A stretch of DNA of 64,000 nucleotides from Isoetes taiwanensis (GCA_021234155.1 JAJEKV010000050.1:2301842-2365841), one strand, 5' to 3'. Numbered from the stretch's first letter, positions 1 through 12,730 are shown. Notes: a model not told the origin generated them from the sequence alone. A program made the numbers and translations.

Positions 1-391
1 CCCTGCCCTATCACGGTTTGGGTCCCTCCCGTTGGTCTGTCTCTCCTCCTCCTCACCTCTTAGATCCGAAATCGAGTCACGAACTAAGTCGGAGGAACCC
101 GAACTGGGTGATCTTCTTCTCGGCTTCTCTTCCTTTGTTGCCTTTGTTGGCCCGGTGGTGTTTTACGGCAATGGCGTTTCTGATCCACCCTCCTCATTCT
201 TTGCTCACCCTTGACAATGCCCTTATCTCATGAATGTCGGATCCGAATGCGGGATAGCTCTTCCTCTGGTATTCTTGCATCAAACTCTTGGTGTAGGTTT
301 CTTGGCTGGAAACGCCTTGGTGGGAGGATGCGCTCTTGGTCATGATGTCCTTGTTGTTCAACATTTCTAGGTACTCTAGCTGCATACACAT
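1..391 (-). pseudogene. gag: Chromovirus gag N-terminus, copy 1 (truncated by window)
   Basis: The minus-strand start MCMQLEYLEMLNNKDIMTKS is identical to the start of the 360-codon gag at 17335-18417. After about 20 codons the frame is lost, although the nucleotide sequence continues to match copy 2 to the window edge. It is the beginning of a Ty3/gypsy capsid gene, and the remainder lies outside the window. The breaks coincide with small indels, so assembly error is as likely as decay. Confidence 0.8.
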
Positions 392-559
392 TAGATTATA
401 CTCGATGATTAGTTCATTGTTTTGTCATTGCATTGGTTGTTTGATGATATAATTGTGGGGACAAAATATATCAAAGAGAACATAATTGAGATTATTATTT
501 ACATTCATGAATATAATAATATTTATACATTCAAGGAGTTAGTCATAGAAATTTAAAAT

Positions 560-2097
560 ATTTTTAATTCTATTCTTGAATTTTCTTCAAATAATCGGGG
601 TTGTCCTCCAAAATTTCTTGACTTGGGCTGTGCCCGTTGTTCACCCCCTAGGTTCACGAGGATATTTGTGGTGCGTGCCTCCTTGAAGTGCGGTCACCAA
701 GTCCTCAATCCTCCTATCAAAGTATATCTGCGGTCCCTTTGCCAACACATACACTGCCGTCAGAGGGAGGCTACTTGAAGTCGAAGATACTTAATGCTAT
801 CGTTCTCTTGATAAGGGGCGACATGATGGGATGTTTGGGGCCATCCGAGCATGACTTCCGAATCTTGAGAGGCGATAAGCATGAAGACTCCTTCTTCACC
901 TCGTGGGCTGAATTGGCGGTGTATAACCGCTATTCTTCCATCTAGGAGTAATGGGAGGTAGAACCTAAGGGCTTTATCATGCCTTGCTTCTTCACCAGTT
1001 CTGAAGGCTGCTCTATGTCTTCCTGAGTACTCGCCAACTGGCACTTCTTCTCTGAAGCCTCGGTACATTGATTTGCTCAGGTTGATGGTGCCTTCATGCT
1101 GCCCTGTTGTCGATGCCGATGTGCTAGGTAGGAGTGCTGATGTTGACTTTCCCCTGATGCCCATGCGCTTTTGGATTGCCAGGAACTCTTCTTCTGACGG
1201 CAATTCCCGCTCGGCCATCATCTGTCTGATGCTGGAGTAAGCCTCAATGTCCGATGACGTTTCGCCGGTATATGTTCTGGCTTCCCTTTATGCTGATGGG
1301 GAAGTCTTGAGTTTCTCGATCGATGAAGTCGTCGAGATCTGGTTGTTGCCGTAGGAGATGCAAGATTTCATCTACCTTTTAGCCCCTGTCTCGGCACTCT
1401 GGGAGATTTTTAATATCATGGAGGCTTAAGTATGCCTCTCCTTCTATGATCACTGGGGTCAAGCTTGTAATTCCTTCCCCAAGTGGTGGGGCTCTTCTTG
1501 TTGCTCCGAGTCCTTCTTCAAAACTTTGGAGCTGCTGCTCTGCCTGCTGCATCTCCTTTGCTAGGTCGATGTCTTCTGAATCCGAGTCGCGTCCTTCTTC
1601 TTCTTCTTCCTCTCACCCTCCCTCGTATGCAAAGGCATCACACTCTTCTTCATTCTTTGCCATGGCCATTGGCTCTATGTCTAAGGGTTGCACAAATGGT
1701 TCTCCCTATCACGGGTTTGGGCTCGAAAGAGATAGGAAAATAGCTCTGGTGCATTGTAAGAAAAGTATCTCCTCCTATTGGCGGATATGGACATGTAATT
1801 AGGTAAGCAACTAGCCTTGTTTTCTAGGTACTTATCTATGTTGGGTATGTCTTGCGGTGCTATCTTGAGGGGCCATGCTTGGTGCGAAATATCCCTACAT
1901 AAGGTGGGAGCTCTACTAGAAGGTCCTATCTTGGCATGGAACTTCGGACATAATGTCTTGGTAGAAAGGGGTGGCATTGATGGTGGCCTCCACATCAACC
2001 TCCCTTCCGAAAGGCGGTGAAGAGCGGAGTTGATGTCGGCCCTCGCACCACATGGTGGCGTGGCAACATACCATCGCCTAAATGCAATGGTTGCCAT
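560..2097 (-). pseudogene. Unrecognised frame upstream of gag, copy 1 (broken)
   Basis: Counterpart of 18596-20105. Open pieces are 1681-2097 (start MATIAFRRWY), an acidic middle part, and 760-1221 (MAERELPSEEEFLAIQ). The latter is open for 153 codons here but frame-shifted in copy 2 around the same point, so each copy preserves parts that the other has lost. Both copies agree on order and orientation. I do not recognise the protein; its features are described under the better copy. Confidence 0.55.
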
Positions 2098-2392
2098 GGT
2101 CTATGGCGGTAGGGATATCAAATAGAGGGGAAGCGCCTTAGGGGCTGGAAAATGAAGCTTGGGTGAGGAGCAAAGGTGTAGGATGCAAATGAGGGTTGTG
2201 GTCTACTTATAGGCAAAACCCTAATTTTTGGAAATTTTAGGGTTTGGGAAAAACCTATGATTTTAAGGTATTACTATGCAAGAGACAGGTTAATCATGTA
2301 AGGAATGCATCCTAAGGTTCCTATTGCAACAAATTCCATCTAATTTGGAGAAAGTATGGGCAAGTTAGGACAATTTTAATGTGACCACTCAC

Positions 2393-2862
2393 ACAATGCG
2401 CCAGGATCAAATCGGATCCTGAACAGATTTGGTATGGGCGCACTTTGTGAGGGGTGGGGCCTTGTTTGGGTCGAAAATGATGCCAAACATGCAAACTAAG
2501 GGTAGAATCCTGCTTATCTTATCGAGATAGATCGGATTGAGCCCTTACTTGCTTCATTTGGACAAGTTTTGGCCCTAGTTTTGGGATTCGACCACTCACC
2601 GTCAGTCGCCCGAGGTCAAATCGGATACCAAACAGATTTGGTGCAGGCGCACTCTGTGGGGTGGGGCCTCCATTGAGTTTGGGTTGGCCAATTTCTACTT
2701 AATTAAGATGAGCTGAGTTGAATGGTGTACTTACTTTCTGCATTTGGACAAGTTTTGGCATCAAACCATGCTCGACCACTCACACAGTGCGCCAGGGTCA
2801 AATCGGATCCCAAATGGATTTGGTCTTGGCGTACTCTGTGAGGGGTGGGGCCAAAACACTTG
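2393..2862. repeat. Three direct repeats with a hairpin core, copy 1
   Basis: Three units begin near 2393, 2589 and 2781. Each has a left arm like CTCACACAGTGCGCC and a right arm like GGGCGCACTCTGTGAG about 30 bp apart, which pair as a stem. The middle unit is damaged at its CACAGTGCGCCAGG core compared with copy 2. The units lie just beyond the stop codon of the histone-like gene. Confidence 0.75.
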
Positions 2863-2987
2863 AGTTTTGCTCCAAATTTGTTAATTCCAAATGCAGTAGT
2901 TTGTAATACAACTTACTCAAACATGATTTGACACATTAATTCGACAAAATTATAAATTTGTATTTACAAAAATTATTTACAACAGAC

Positions 2988-4405
2988 TTAATAGGGTTCT
3001 TTCTTTATGTATTTAGCTAGCTTCATGTCCTTGGGCATGCATGTCACCCTTTTTGCATGGATTGCTGCCTTCTACCGAGACTTCAAAATCTTTGGACTAT
3101 ATCTTTTGCTTTCATTTGCCTCACTGTGTGCTAGTAGCATGTCGTCGTGACCCTCTTGGACTTGTCAAATTCCTGCAAAATTTCCCGTGTCAGCATTGCG
3201 AAAGGAACTCTGGGGATGAGAAGGCCATAGCTCCTCTGGAAATGCCGGATCTCTCGGGAGGCTCTTGCAAAATACGAGTCCGCCTTTCTCTTCACTGGCT
3301 TCTTCGGGGGAGCTGGTCTCTCAGGCGGCGGCTTCAGAGTGTTCTTCTTGGTCGGCCGGCCTCCTTCGACAAAAGTGACCTTGTGCTCTTACATTAATAT
3401 TTAGAGTATTCTTACGTTACATTTTCATGTCATGTCTCAAGTATACTCTTCGATTCTTTCGTAGTCAAGCTCGTGCTTGAGTATATATGACTCCCTCTGC
3501 GGCCTCGGCTTCTTCTTGCTGTCGTTTGGGTGTTTCGGTGAGGGTCACCTAGGCTACGGGGTACCTCTGCTACTTGCTCCTCCTCTTCATTGGTTGGCAC
3601 CCGCCCTGCATTTGAGGGTCCCGAGCCTTCGACTCGTGGGGGAACTCTTATTCCTTCATCTGAATCAATGTCAGATGAGGACTGCAGCTCATCGGGCTCT
3701 TCCTCCCGAATGACCAGCGCCTTTGGCGGGGTGTCGTCTTCAATTTCGCTTCGTGTCTTTGGCGTAGCGGGGCTTTTCCCTTGTGCGCCCTCTCGGCTTT
3801 TGCAGCTCTTCACCTTAAGCTTTCTCTTCTTCTCCTTCTTCTGCTTCCTTTCCTCCTTTCTCTTGTGCCTCTCCTCCTTTTTCCTGCGGCGATCCTTCTT
3901 TGACTTCTTCTCCTCTGCTTGCTCGCCATTCCTCTTCCTCTTCTTGGTCTTCTTGTCGAGCTTTGCAAACTCCCTCTCGAGCTCCCTCCTTAGCTCCTCT
4001 GCGCAATTCAAGATCTTCAAGATCTTGGGGGCGCTCCTCCTCCTGGTGCTCTTGGGCCTCCTTCTCCTGGCAGCTCACAGGCGTGCATTGTGTGAGCCTC
4101 TGCTCCCTTCGGCTCGCTCTGAACTTTGTCGAAAAATTAAACACAGAAAAAAATTAAATAGGTTAAAACAATTTCAATATTTGAAATAAAAATTATAACT
4201 TACAATTTGAATTGTTGGTCTGATCTGTAAGGAAACAATACAGAGACTTGTATAACTCATTCTTATCCCTAAAGAGATCAATCAGCAATATATCTCTAAC
4301 AATCTCAAATCCTTCTAAAAAGTCTTTAACATTCATCCACCTTTTCGCAGTCTTCCGAAACTCCAAAAACCATAACGTGCAGGCATCATTACCAGCAGCC
4401 GCCAT
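2988..4405 (-). pseudogene. K/E-rich protein with C-terminal histone-H3-like fold, copy 1 (broken)
   Basis: Counterpart of 20997-22392. The N-terminal exon (4193-4405) is identical to copy 2. The following intron has lost its CTGCAG acceptor (it reads CTGTG here). The charged middle part is open at 3430-4020 and is longer and more continuous than in copy 2, with a run rich in KKRK/EEKK. The histone part at 2988-3420 carries several indels, but the end of the fold is recognisable at the nucleotide level and the stop TAA is at 2988-2990. Combining both copies gives the better picture of the gene. Confidence 0.7.
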
Positions 4406-4441
4406 ACTAGAAGGAGCAGGAGCAGTCGTTGAAGGTGGTTT

Positions 4442-5275
4442 CTAATGCTTCAGTTGCTTCTGTTTTCTGCCACGCCGCCCTTTCTTGATTTTCTTCATAT
4501 TAATTGCAAAATCTTTTGAAACGTGTGGACGTTGAAGTGGCATGTTGCCTGACTCATCCTCACATTTGCGCAAACCTAATTAATCAGTCATTAAACATTA
4601 CATAATCAGAACATTACATTAATTACAAACGTGTGGACCACCATTTCGGCTATGGCAGATCCGTCAACAATCCCCCCTTCGCTGCATTTGAGAAGCTTAA
4701 GCCAGCTTAGATCTGCCGGGGCATGTTTCTCGATACAAACCAGAACCGTCGTGGGGTTGCCTCGGATGCAAAACCTCGAGGAAGCGAGCGTAATTCTCCC
4801 TTCTAAGCCTTTCATTTTAGTCCAACATGCTCATTGTATTACCTCCACAAGGAAAGCAAGCCCATGATCTAGAATCCTCCATGGATCCAAAAAGGCACTT
4901 GACTTTCAGCGTTGAATCTCGGAGAGCAAGTCTTTGGCTCCCGCGCCGGAAGTAGTGGTTAGCAAACTCCACCGTGGGAGACTATTTTCGAAAGCCACAG
5001 CCCAACCCAAAAATCTGTGAGCTAAAACTATCTAAAAAACCCAACCCAACCCGGACCAGAACTTACATATGTATTGAGCTGATGAAGCCGGAGAGTTGTT
5101 GTGCTTGAAATAATTGGGCGAGAATATCTTTCTTGAATTCCGTGATCGCCAAACCCATGACGTCGATCCGTCGTCTCCCCACGATACCACATCGTCCGTC
5201 GCCGGGATCATCAACCAAATGATCGTCTTGGTCGAAACGGCTTGCGGAAAGAGCTCGGGATTCTACCGCCAACAT
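4442..5275 (-). pseudogene. Class-B heat shock factor domain, copy 1 (broken)
   Basis: This region aligns with 22429-23278. The start MLAVESRAL is at 5275, and parts of the DNA-binding domain are readable in different frames (for example LVDDP near 5205). Several indels break the frame. At the end of the DNA-binding domain copy 1 still carries a run compatible with EIQR followed by serine- and lysine-rich residues, where copy 2 has a frameshift, so the ancestral sequence was probably intact there. Confidence 0.7.
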
Positions 5276-5516
5276 GGCATGCTCAAGCTGGTCGAACTCA
5301 AGCTCCATTGCCAAAAATAACCCAGCTCTCAAATAGTTTTCCGGTGCTTGGCAGGCCGAACTCAAAAAATCAGCAGCTGCGATTGCATTCTTCATGTGAC
5401 TTGCATGCTGCTAAAGGCTGCCTGCGCCGGATCATGAGCCATATAGTCCCCCCTCCCATTTTTACCCCTCCTTTTGACCGCACTTACCATGTCGTTTTTT
5501 ACCCTGTCGTTTTTTA

Positions 5517-8500
5517 CCCTGTCGTTTTTAAAAATCAGGGCCCGATTCCTTCCCCACTTCTTGATCCAAGCCTTCATGATGTTGAGCTTGTGGGCCCAAG
5601 CCTTCATAGAGGGGGAATTATCCCCATTTTCCAGTGAGCCTAGAAAAGCCTTAAAAGGACTACAGAACGCTTCTTTGGTTAACCATGAGATGTTGAACTT
5701 GAAAGGAATATTACCTGATTTCCTAGCAGAGGGGATATCTTCCAGCGTAAGCCTCTAGGGAACATGATCCGAGTGAGTGAATGCAAGATCACCTTCAACA
5801 TAAGACTTATCCATAAATCCAGCATATTTGTTGGCCAGGTAGAACCTATCAAGCGGGGCGGTTACACTCTATCCACGACCCTTCTATTTGTTAGACCCGG
5901 GAAAATGTAGAATTGGAGGGAGGAACTAAAGAGAAGCCTTTGTTGATTAGAGAAAGCCGACACGCTCTTCCCCTTCTGCAATTCACATGCAAACCCACTT
6001 TTTGATTCCACGTGTCGGTCATATTTAGGTCGCCCCCAAGTATCCAGTTATCAATCACGTTCTCATGTTGGGATATCCAACTTTCAATATTATTCCACAT
6101 TATTGCTCTCTCCATGCGAGGTTTATTGGGCGTAAACATTAATAAGCCCCCATTGACCGTTATTGTTTTCAAATATAGCCGAAGAAGCGCCATCGCCCCA
6201 ATCTGAGAAATGGCTTTTGGGGCCTGACCTTCCCAAAGAATACAAGTACCTCCCTTAGTTCCACTGGCTGCACAACTAAAGAGGAATATCCATTACCCAC
6301 CAACTTCCAAGAGATCTTGCCTCAAAGTCAGGGAGCATGTGTTCCTGTAGCATGACAATGTCCGCCTTCATTGATCTAATTGCCGCTAAGACTCTAGCAC
6401 GTTTGAGTGCTCCTTTGATGCCACGCAAATTCCAAGAAATAATGATCATCCCGAAGAGGTTATGATGATGACCCACCTTCCGACCCTAGGTGCAAGGGCA
6501 TATCTATGTTCCTTTAAAGGGGTCATATCTCCTCATTTGGTACCAAGTGGGAGGGTCACATCAAGGAACGACACCTAGGAAAAACATCTGGGTTCCCTTA
6601 TCAGGGGAGATAAGGTTTTCAACACCAAAGAGGGTAAATGGTTTAGGAAGTCCCCTTGTGAATGGGCCTCTTTAGACATCTTGAAGGGGGGCAACTTGAG
6701 GTACCCCTATTAACCCTAATTGGAGAGAGTTCCTATTAACCCAAAGGGAGAACAAATTTACGGAAATAATCGGGATAGCGTGGAACCCCCCTTCAATAGC
6801 CTCCAGCATATATAAGGAAGAGGGGTATGATAACGGACACTTCTTTGTCCTTTTGGCAAAAGTCCAAAGTGCCCAAACTTGTGCTTTTAAAAAGGTATCA
6901 AGATGTCCCATAGGAACCGATTCAGGATATCGATATTGATGGAATACATCAAAAGCCTCCATGTGGGTGCCAAACCATGTGTGCTAAAATTTTCATTCCA
7001 CGGTGATTAGAGATAGAGAATGCGAGTTGCACCATAAAGCGTTGAGTTGTCGTCCTTCCCTTTCACAACCATAGAACCCGAATCATTACAGAAGACTATT
7101 AGAAAAAGTACCATGGAGGGAATAATATATGATTAGGCGACATATCCCCATCGGAAGGATAAGACCACCACCATATATTGTTGAAGCGACCATTATGCAT
7201 CTCCGTTTATTGGTAAAAACAAGGAGATAGAAATGCTTGCTTAGGGTCGGAAGAAGTGTCACCCAAAATAGAAAGGGCAGCGATATCACCTTTATAGGGA
7301 TTCGATTGCTCACCCGAAAGCAGCCGAAATTAGTTGAATATGATTGGAAAATGACGGCGAGAAAACCCTTTATATGATTGGAAAAGCGGCAAGGGACCCA
7401 GATGGCCAGTTACAATCCAGAATCTTGTTGGTGAGAGAGTTGCATGTACGCGGTAAAGCCATCGGGGACCTTATGATCCAAGAGAAGAACATTAAGGCCA
7501 TTATTATGAAGCAGGGCATGCTTCATATCTTTTTTATACCAGCGCCAAACAAAGGCATTTGCGAGCCGATTATTATGTTTTGCGGGTAGTATGTAAGCCA
7601 AAATACTCCGGATCATATACATATAACGGGGAAAGAGATCTAGTTACGCCGCGAACGGATAAGCGCCATAGCAAGTAATAATGAGATTATAACAACCCGA
7701 CAACCATCACAATGTTTTTGAATCAAAGCGAGCATATTATATAAATCTACGATACAAAAGCACGCTTACAAGAGCAGCCATATCGATACAAAGCGTTTGT
7801 CTAACAAAACATTCCATACATATCGTCGATATTAGAGCGGATGTAAAGCTGTATCTTGTGGCTAAGAGACAAAATGGCCCACCGGGACTAGGAAGTATAC
7901 AAAACATAAACCTTGGAACCGGCTTCATCTTTAAAGAAGCGTATTACCATCTTTGTTTGTAGGGAGGATCAGCTTCCTTGCTCGAGAGAATGCTCCAACA
8001 AACACACTTTTGCTATTGAAGCTTGAAAAGTGTTCCCTACGATTTAATCCGGCATCCTTCCCTTTCTTTCTTCCATTAAGTTTCTTAGCCAATAAAGTAT
8101 TGTTGCCATGACATTGAGGGGTTGTACCCGCTGTGCCCCATCATTCATCGACACGTAAGATCTGCAACCAAAAGGTTAGAAGCGAGAAATGAAACGATTG
8201 TTCTTCATCACAGCCGAACTTCCTTGGGGCTGGCGGTAACTAGGGTTGGGACTTCAAAATAGTAGAAGCGGGGACTCTCGACCCGAATCATAAGCCCATC
8301 GGGCTAGATCCGGCAACGTGGAGCTGGGTTGGGGAAGCTTGAGAAGGAAAGATCATGGATCAGCCTGATCACTCTTGGGGAAAGAGACCTGAATTTCCCC
8401 ATTGGGAGGACCAAGTTGATCTTTTGGTTTCTACATGCTTGAGACTACGGAGGAGCTTTCACACTCGGTGGCCAGCCCTCTTGGTTGGGATCGATATAAT

Positions 8501-10615
8501 CTTCAACAAGGGCAAGTGGGCTGAATGCATTTTGTGATATAATAGGCCCTCGGGGCTGAGAGGGTTTCTGGTGACTCAAGAGCACGAGCTTTTCCATTGG
8601 AGCGAGGGGAATGCGTTGGGCTGTCGAAGGCAGAGCCTTCATGGAGCACTACGCCCCCAAAGTGCTAGGGCAAGAGCCCGCGATGCTTCTTAGTGGACTT
8701 TTTGGATCGGGTTTCCATAAATCCATCGAGTCAATCATATGGGCGGTTTATTTTTGTCTTGAGTGTGTGATCTGTTGTGCTCCCAGGGCCAGGAGTGAAT
8801 GCGAACATATGTCCCCGGCATGCACCACGGCTCCACATCGGAGCAGGGGAAGGGAGACCGAGAGATAGAAGAGTGAACTCTATTAAAGTATTATTAAAGC
8901 CCATGAAGAAAGCGTGGAAGTGGCTTTAGAATATCCATTGTGACGCAGATCTTTGGGGCCTCGGAGGAGTTCCGCCCATGCATCACGTACTCCCCAAGAT
9001 ATGAGGCAATAGCTTTGAAAAGCCTTCTCTATCCGATGCAGCACACTAAGATCGAGTGAAAACCATAACGGATAGAAACGAGGCATCGGCTTTTGGGGTT
9101 GAAATCCGGCCTCCATTTACAGCAGCAAAACTTGGCCATTTAGGCAGTGATTATCCCCTTCTTGAAAAAGCGGGTTTAAGTTTTAGGTTTGCAAGGTGAT
9201 GAGAAAGTATAAGTTTCCCAAAGGCTTTTGGATCCGGTAGGACTCTACCACGGCATACACACTCAAAGTATTCTTAATCTCTGCTAAAGATGGATTACCC
9301 CTTATAATCTTAGCAATAAGGGCCCTGATTATCAAGGTGGCGAATCGGTTAAGCCACCCTCACGGAATCATAAGGAGATGTAAAGTCGATCACCAATGTC
9401 GGGGGCTTACAAAGTATCGGCATGCTCAGAAGGCCGAGAACATGCTCCATAGAGGTCATGCTTTCGAAATAAGTCTCCAACCAATAAAAGGAATTATTGA
9501 GCCAAGGGCAATGCACCAAAAGGATTGTGTAGGCTACATTTCCGCGTTCTTGAAAATCAGAAGCGACCAATCTACGGACAAATCTTTGGATCAACACCTC
9601 GTATAGCAAAGCCTCAACACAAAGAGAAATGCTCCTGCTTACGGCGATCTTGATCAATAATAGAATTCCACAGCTGCAATACTAGACCTTCAATGTATCC
9701 CCACCAAATGTAGTCAGTGTTCACAAGAATAATAGATCGAGTTATGGTGGAGATATCAAGTGAAAAGGAAGATGGAATGGAAAAAACAGAAGACGCAGTT
9801 GAAGCTTGTGAAGCTTGATGGCTAGAGTCAGAAGAAAAAACTAAATACTCTATGTTGGGACCACATCAGAAAGATCAGGAAGACTTGTAGAGCTCCAATG
9901 TGATGTAATCAGAGAAGGCTTCGGAGTATAGGTAAAACTTCTGTCTGCACCAACATAAGCAATTCTGAATTCCACCGTATCAGCAGACGGATCTTGCGTG
10001 GGATGGGAGTGTTCTCCTATAAAGAAAATCTCAGGGAAAACAGATTCCTTTTACCAAGAAGGCCCAAATACCCGGGGAGTTCCCTCAAGCCACCCACAGC
10101 AGATGCAGGAGGTGCTATAGAAGACAACAAAATATTTCGATAGTTCAGCGGTGAACTAGAGCGATCCAGTGCAGGGAATGGCGAGTTAGAAGCGGGGCGA
10201 GGCAATCGCAAGGGGAGAGGTTGCCCCATTCAAGCTTGACATTGATAGAAAACTATGCAAAGTATGGGCTTTGAAAGATCTGAGAGAGCAGCTATGGACC
10301 GAAAAAAACCGAAACTTGCAAATGGATTGTGATTGAGAAAGCGGGATAAAGCGAGCTTAATGATCAAAGGAGAGTTGGGAATGATTATCTGAGTGACAAC
10401 CGCTAATCTGTCGAAGCCCGGTTCACGTATCATTTCCATCTACTTGAGAATCGGGTTCAAGCATGATTGTTTGGTCTTGGTCTTAGAGTCAAAAGCGACC
10501 ACGAATCCGGCCGGGCATGAATGGGGAAAGTCCCCTCTACAAGGGGAGAACCAAGAAAGAGGACAGTAGAATCGGCCCGGCCGATTTGCCTCATCTCGAT
10601 CGAGTTGATAGGAAT
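5517..10615 (-). pseudogene. LINE 5' half (ORF1 and endonuclease), copy 1, shattered
   Basis: Counterpart of 23520-28665. Recognisable pieces are an endonuclease start (6276-6476, ISWNLRGIKGALKRARVL), a later endonuclease piece with GGDLNMTDTWNQK (5891-6193), the DUF4283-like stretch near 8883-9116, and the ORF1 N-terminal part around 9349-9657. No piece exceeds about 100 codons. Most breaks sit at CAG/CTG positions that are intact in copy 2. It also has one extra unit of a short tandem repeat near 5495-5527 (TACCCTGTCGTTTTT). Confidence 0.75.
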
Positions 10616-11605
10616 AAGGGGAAGCCCTTATATAGAAACCCTTAAGGTTAGGTTAGACATTGGCCAAATGGGGTTTAGCGGCAATGGGGTCCATGGGGTT
10701 TATAATTGTGTATGTTTATTTAACATGCACAATATTCAAAGTTGCCTCCCCCGTGCAACTCTTGCCATTACGACCACTAAGTACATGTCATCCGTGACAT
10801 GTAATACGTGACGGGCAAGATAATATAATGATTCGGGCATATATTATGCCGAACGCCACATTCTCCCCCACCTTGACTTGATGCCGCCCCTCAAAGATCA
10901 CGCCGCCTCCCCACCTTGAATCCTCGTGATATCCTGCAAATCATATTCAATATACATATAATTTTATAATGCAATTATTTCAAAGGTAATATTTTAATTA
11001 ATCATAAAATATCCTTGTATAATATTGTACTATGGTGAGAGGCTCTTTTGTCCTCTATTTCATCATCTATTATTCACAAAATTTTTATGGCTTGTACCAT
11101 AATTATAAACATAGTCCAAAATTTTTCCTACTTAATGCTCCTTATCGCCTCCCTCACAACACATTATGATAAAATTATGTGTTGCGAAGCCTCAGAGTCG
11201 CATCTCCCTGCCGCTCAACTCCTCTATTGGCCTGCAGGTCCAACACTATGTTAGTACACATTTAATTATTATAAGGGTTGGTTGTTAGGGAACCACCCAT
11301 TAAACACAGAATGCAAGGCATATCTCCCAAAGATAGGAAGATTATGTTTCTTCCATCGTGGTCAGAGACAACGCCTATCTTGCCTAGGATGCCCACTCAT
11401 GCCTACACCTTTAGTTGCCTTTGGCGTGGAGGATAGTGTCCTTCCCGTATTTGGGCGTGAAGGATAGGGTCCTCCCGTGATAGGGATTGGTCAAAGGTGC
11501 TTTCCTATCAATGCATACCTTAATGACCTCCTTTCTCTCGAGGTCGTCTACTTCCATGGGACTAAGTAGACTTTTTTTAATCTACCTTCCACTCACCTAT
11601 CGAGG
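10616..11605 (-). repeat. LTR-like unit 1 (ends at the TATA region)
   Basis: About 990 bp nearly identical to 11729-12730. On the minus strand it begins at ATAGGTGAGTGGAAGG and ends at CTATATAAGGGCTTCCCC, a good TATA box. Unlike unit 2 it is not followed by the R/U5-like stretch but runs straight into the LINE of copy 1. This resembles a U3 region cut at its 3' border. Position downstream of pol and direct repetition support an LTR identity; exact termini are not proven. Confidence 0.6.
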
Positions 11606-12730
11606 TCGGGTAATGCTAATTTGGTTCTTAGCTTGGCCTAATGGCTCAAGAGAACCCTAAATGCGAAAAGGAAAAGGAGCTCTATGAAAACCCTAAAATG
11701 CAAAGAGAAGAAAAGGGTTTAGGGTTTAAGGGGAAGCCCTTATATAGAAACCCTTAGGGTTAGGTTAGACATTGGCCAAATGGGGTTTAGCCATTTGGCA
11801 ATGGGGTCCATGGGGTTTATAATTGTGTATGTTTATTTAACATGCACAATATTCCAAGTTGCCCCCCTTCTGTTGCAACTCTTGCCCCCTATTATGGCCA
11901 CTAAGTACATGTCATCCGTGACATGTACCGTTACGTGGCAAGATAATATAATGATATTCGGGCGATATTATGCCGAACATCACATTCTCCCCACCCTTGA
12001 CTTGATGTCGCCCTCAAAGATCACGCATCTCCCCACCTTGAATCCCGCATATCCTGCAATCATATTCAATATACATATAATTTTATAATGCAATTACGCC
12101 AAGGTAATATTTTAATTAATCATAAAATATCCTTGTATAATATCGCATCTATGGTGAGATGCTCTTTTGTCCTCTACTTCATCATCTATTATTCACAAAA
12201 TTTTTATGGCTTGTACCATAATTATAAACATAGTCCAAAATTTTTCCTACTTAATGCTCCTTATCGCCTCCTCACAACACATTATGACAAAATTATGTGT
12301 TGCGAGTCTTAAATAGTGCGATCTCCCCGCCCCAACTCCTCTATTGGCCCGCAGTCCAACAATACGCTACTACACATTTAATTATTATAAGGGTTGGTTG
12401 TTAGGGAACCACCCATTAAACACAATTACATGAATGCAAGGCATATCTCCCAAAGATAGGAAGATTATGTTTCTTCCATCGTGGCCGTGGAGACAGACAA
12501 TTATCATGCCTAGGATGCCCACTCATGCCTACACCTTTAGTTGCCTTTGGCGTGGAGGATAGTGTCCTTCCCGTATTTAGGCGTGAAGGATAGGGTCCTC
12601 CCCGTGATAGGCATTGGTCAAATGTGCTTTCCTATCAATGCATACCTTAATGACCTCCTTTCTCTCGAGGTCGTCTACTTCCGTGGACGGAAGTAGACTT
12701 TTTTTAATCTACCTTCCACTCACCTATCGA
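11606..12730 (-). repeat. LTR-like unit 2 with R/U5-like leader
   Basis: This unit follows the chromodomain on the minus strand and slightly overlaps the last pol codons (stop 12704-12706). It contains the TATA box TATATAAGG near 11740 and then, at 11606-11728, a stretch with AAACCCTAAACCC and pyrimidine-rich sequence, typical of a plant 5' leader or R-U5. Adjacent unit 1 repeats it with a period of about 1125 bp. It is probably the 3' LTR of the chromovirus. Confidence 0.6.

Larger units (their letters stand above)
1..10615. repeat. Copy 1 of the ~18-kb tandem duplication (left end cut by window)
   Basis: This stretch repeats 18030-28665 in the same orientation and order: gag N-terminus, unknown frame, hairpin repeats, histone-like gene, HSF, LINE endonuclease, LINE ORF1. 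The offset is 18029 at the left and about 18050 at the right. Long runs match almost perfectly (for example 2100-2900 and 9660-10020), while others are broken by many small differences clustered at CAG/CTG and CG. The right junction at 10615 runs directly into an LTR-like unit, whereas copy 2 continues at 28666 into unrelated sequence. It may be a true tandem duplication or a falsely duplicated contig segment with poor polishing. Confidence 0.9.

Noticed and set aside
3590-4189. Plus-strand serine/leucine-rich frames opposite the charged exon (also 21587-22126)
   Set aside because: They are shadows of the K/E-rich minus-strand exon; composition and both-strand openness come from the purine-rich coding repeat.
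1-10615. Enzymatic A-to-G editing as the cause of copy differences
   Set aside because: Changes include indels and T-to-C on the same strand, and lie next to CHG/CG cytosines; systematic sequencing error at methylated sites explains them better.
11715-11728. Telomere-like GGGTTTAGGGTTT
   Set aside because: Only two units, placed in the LTR leader; typical telobox-like leader sequence, not a telomere remnant.
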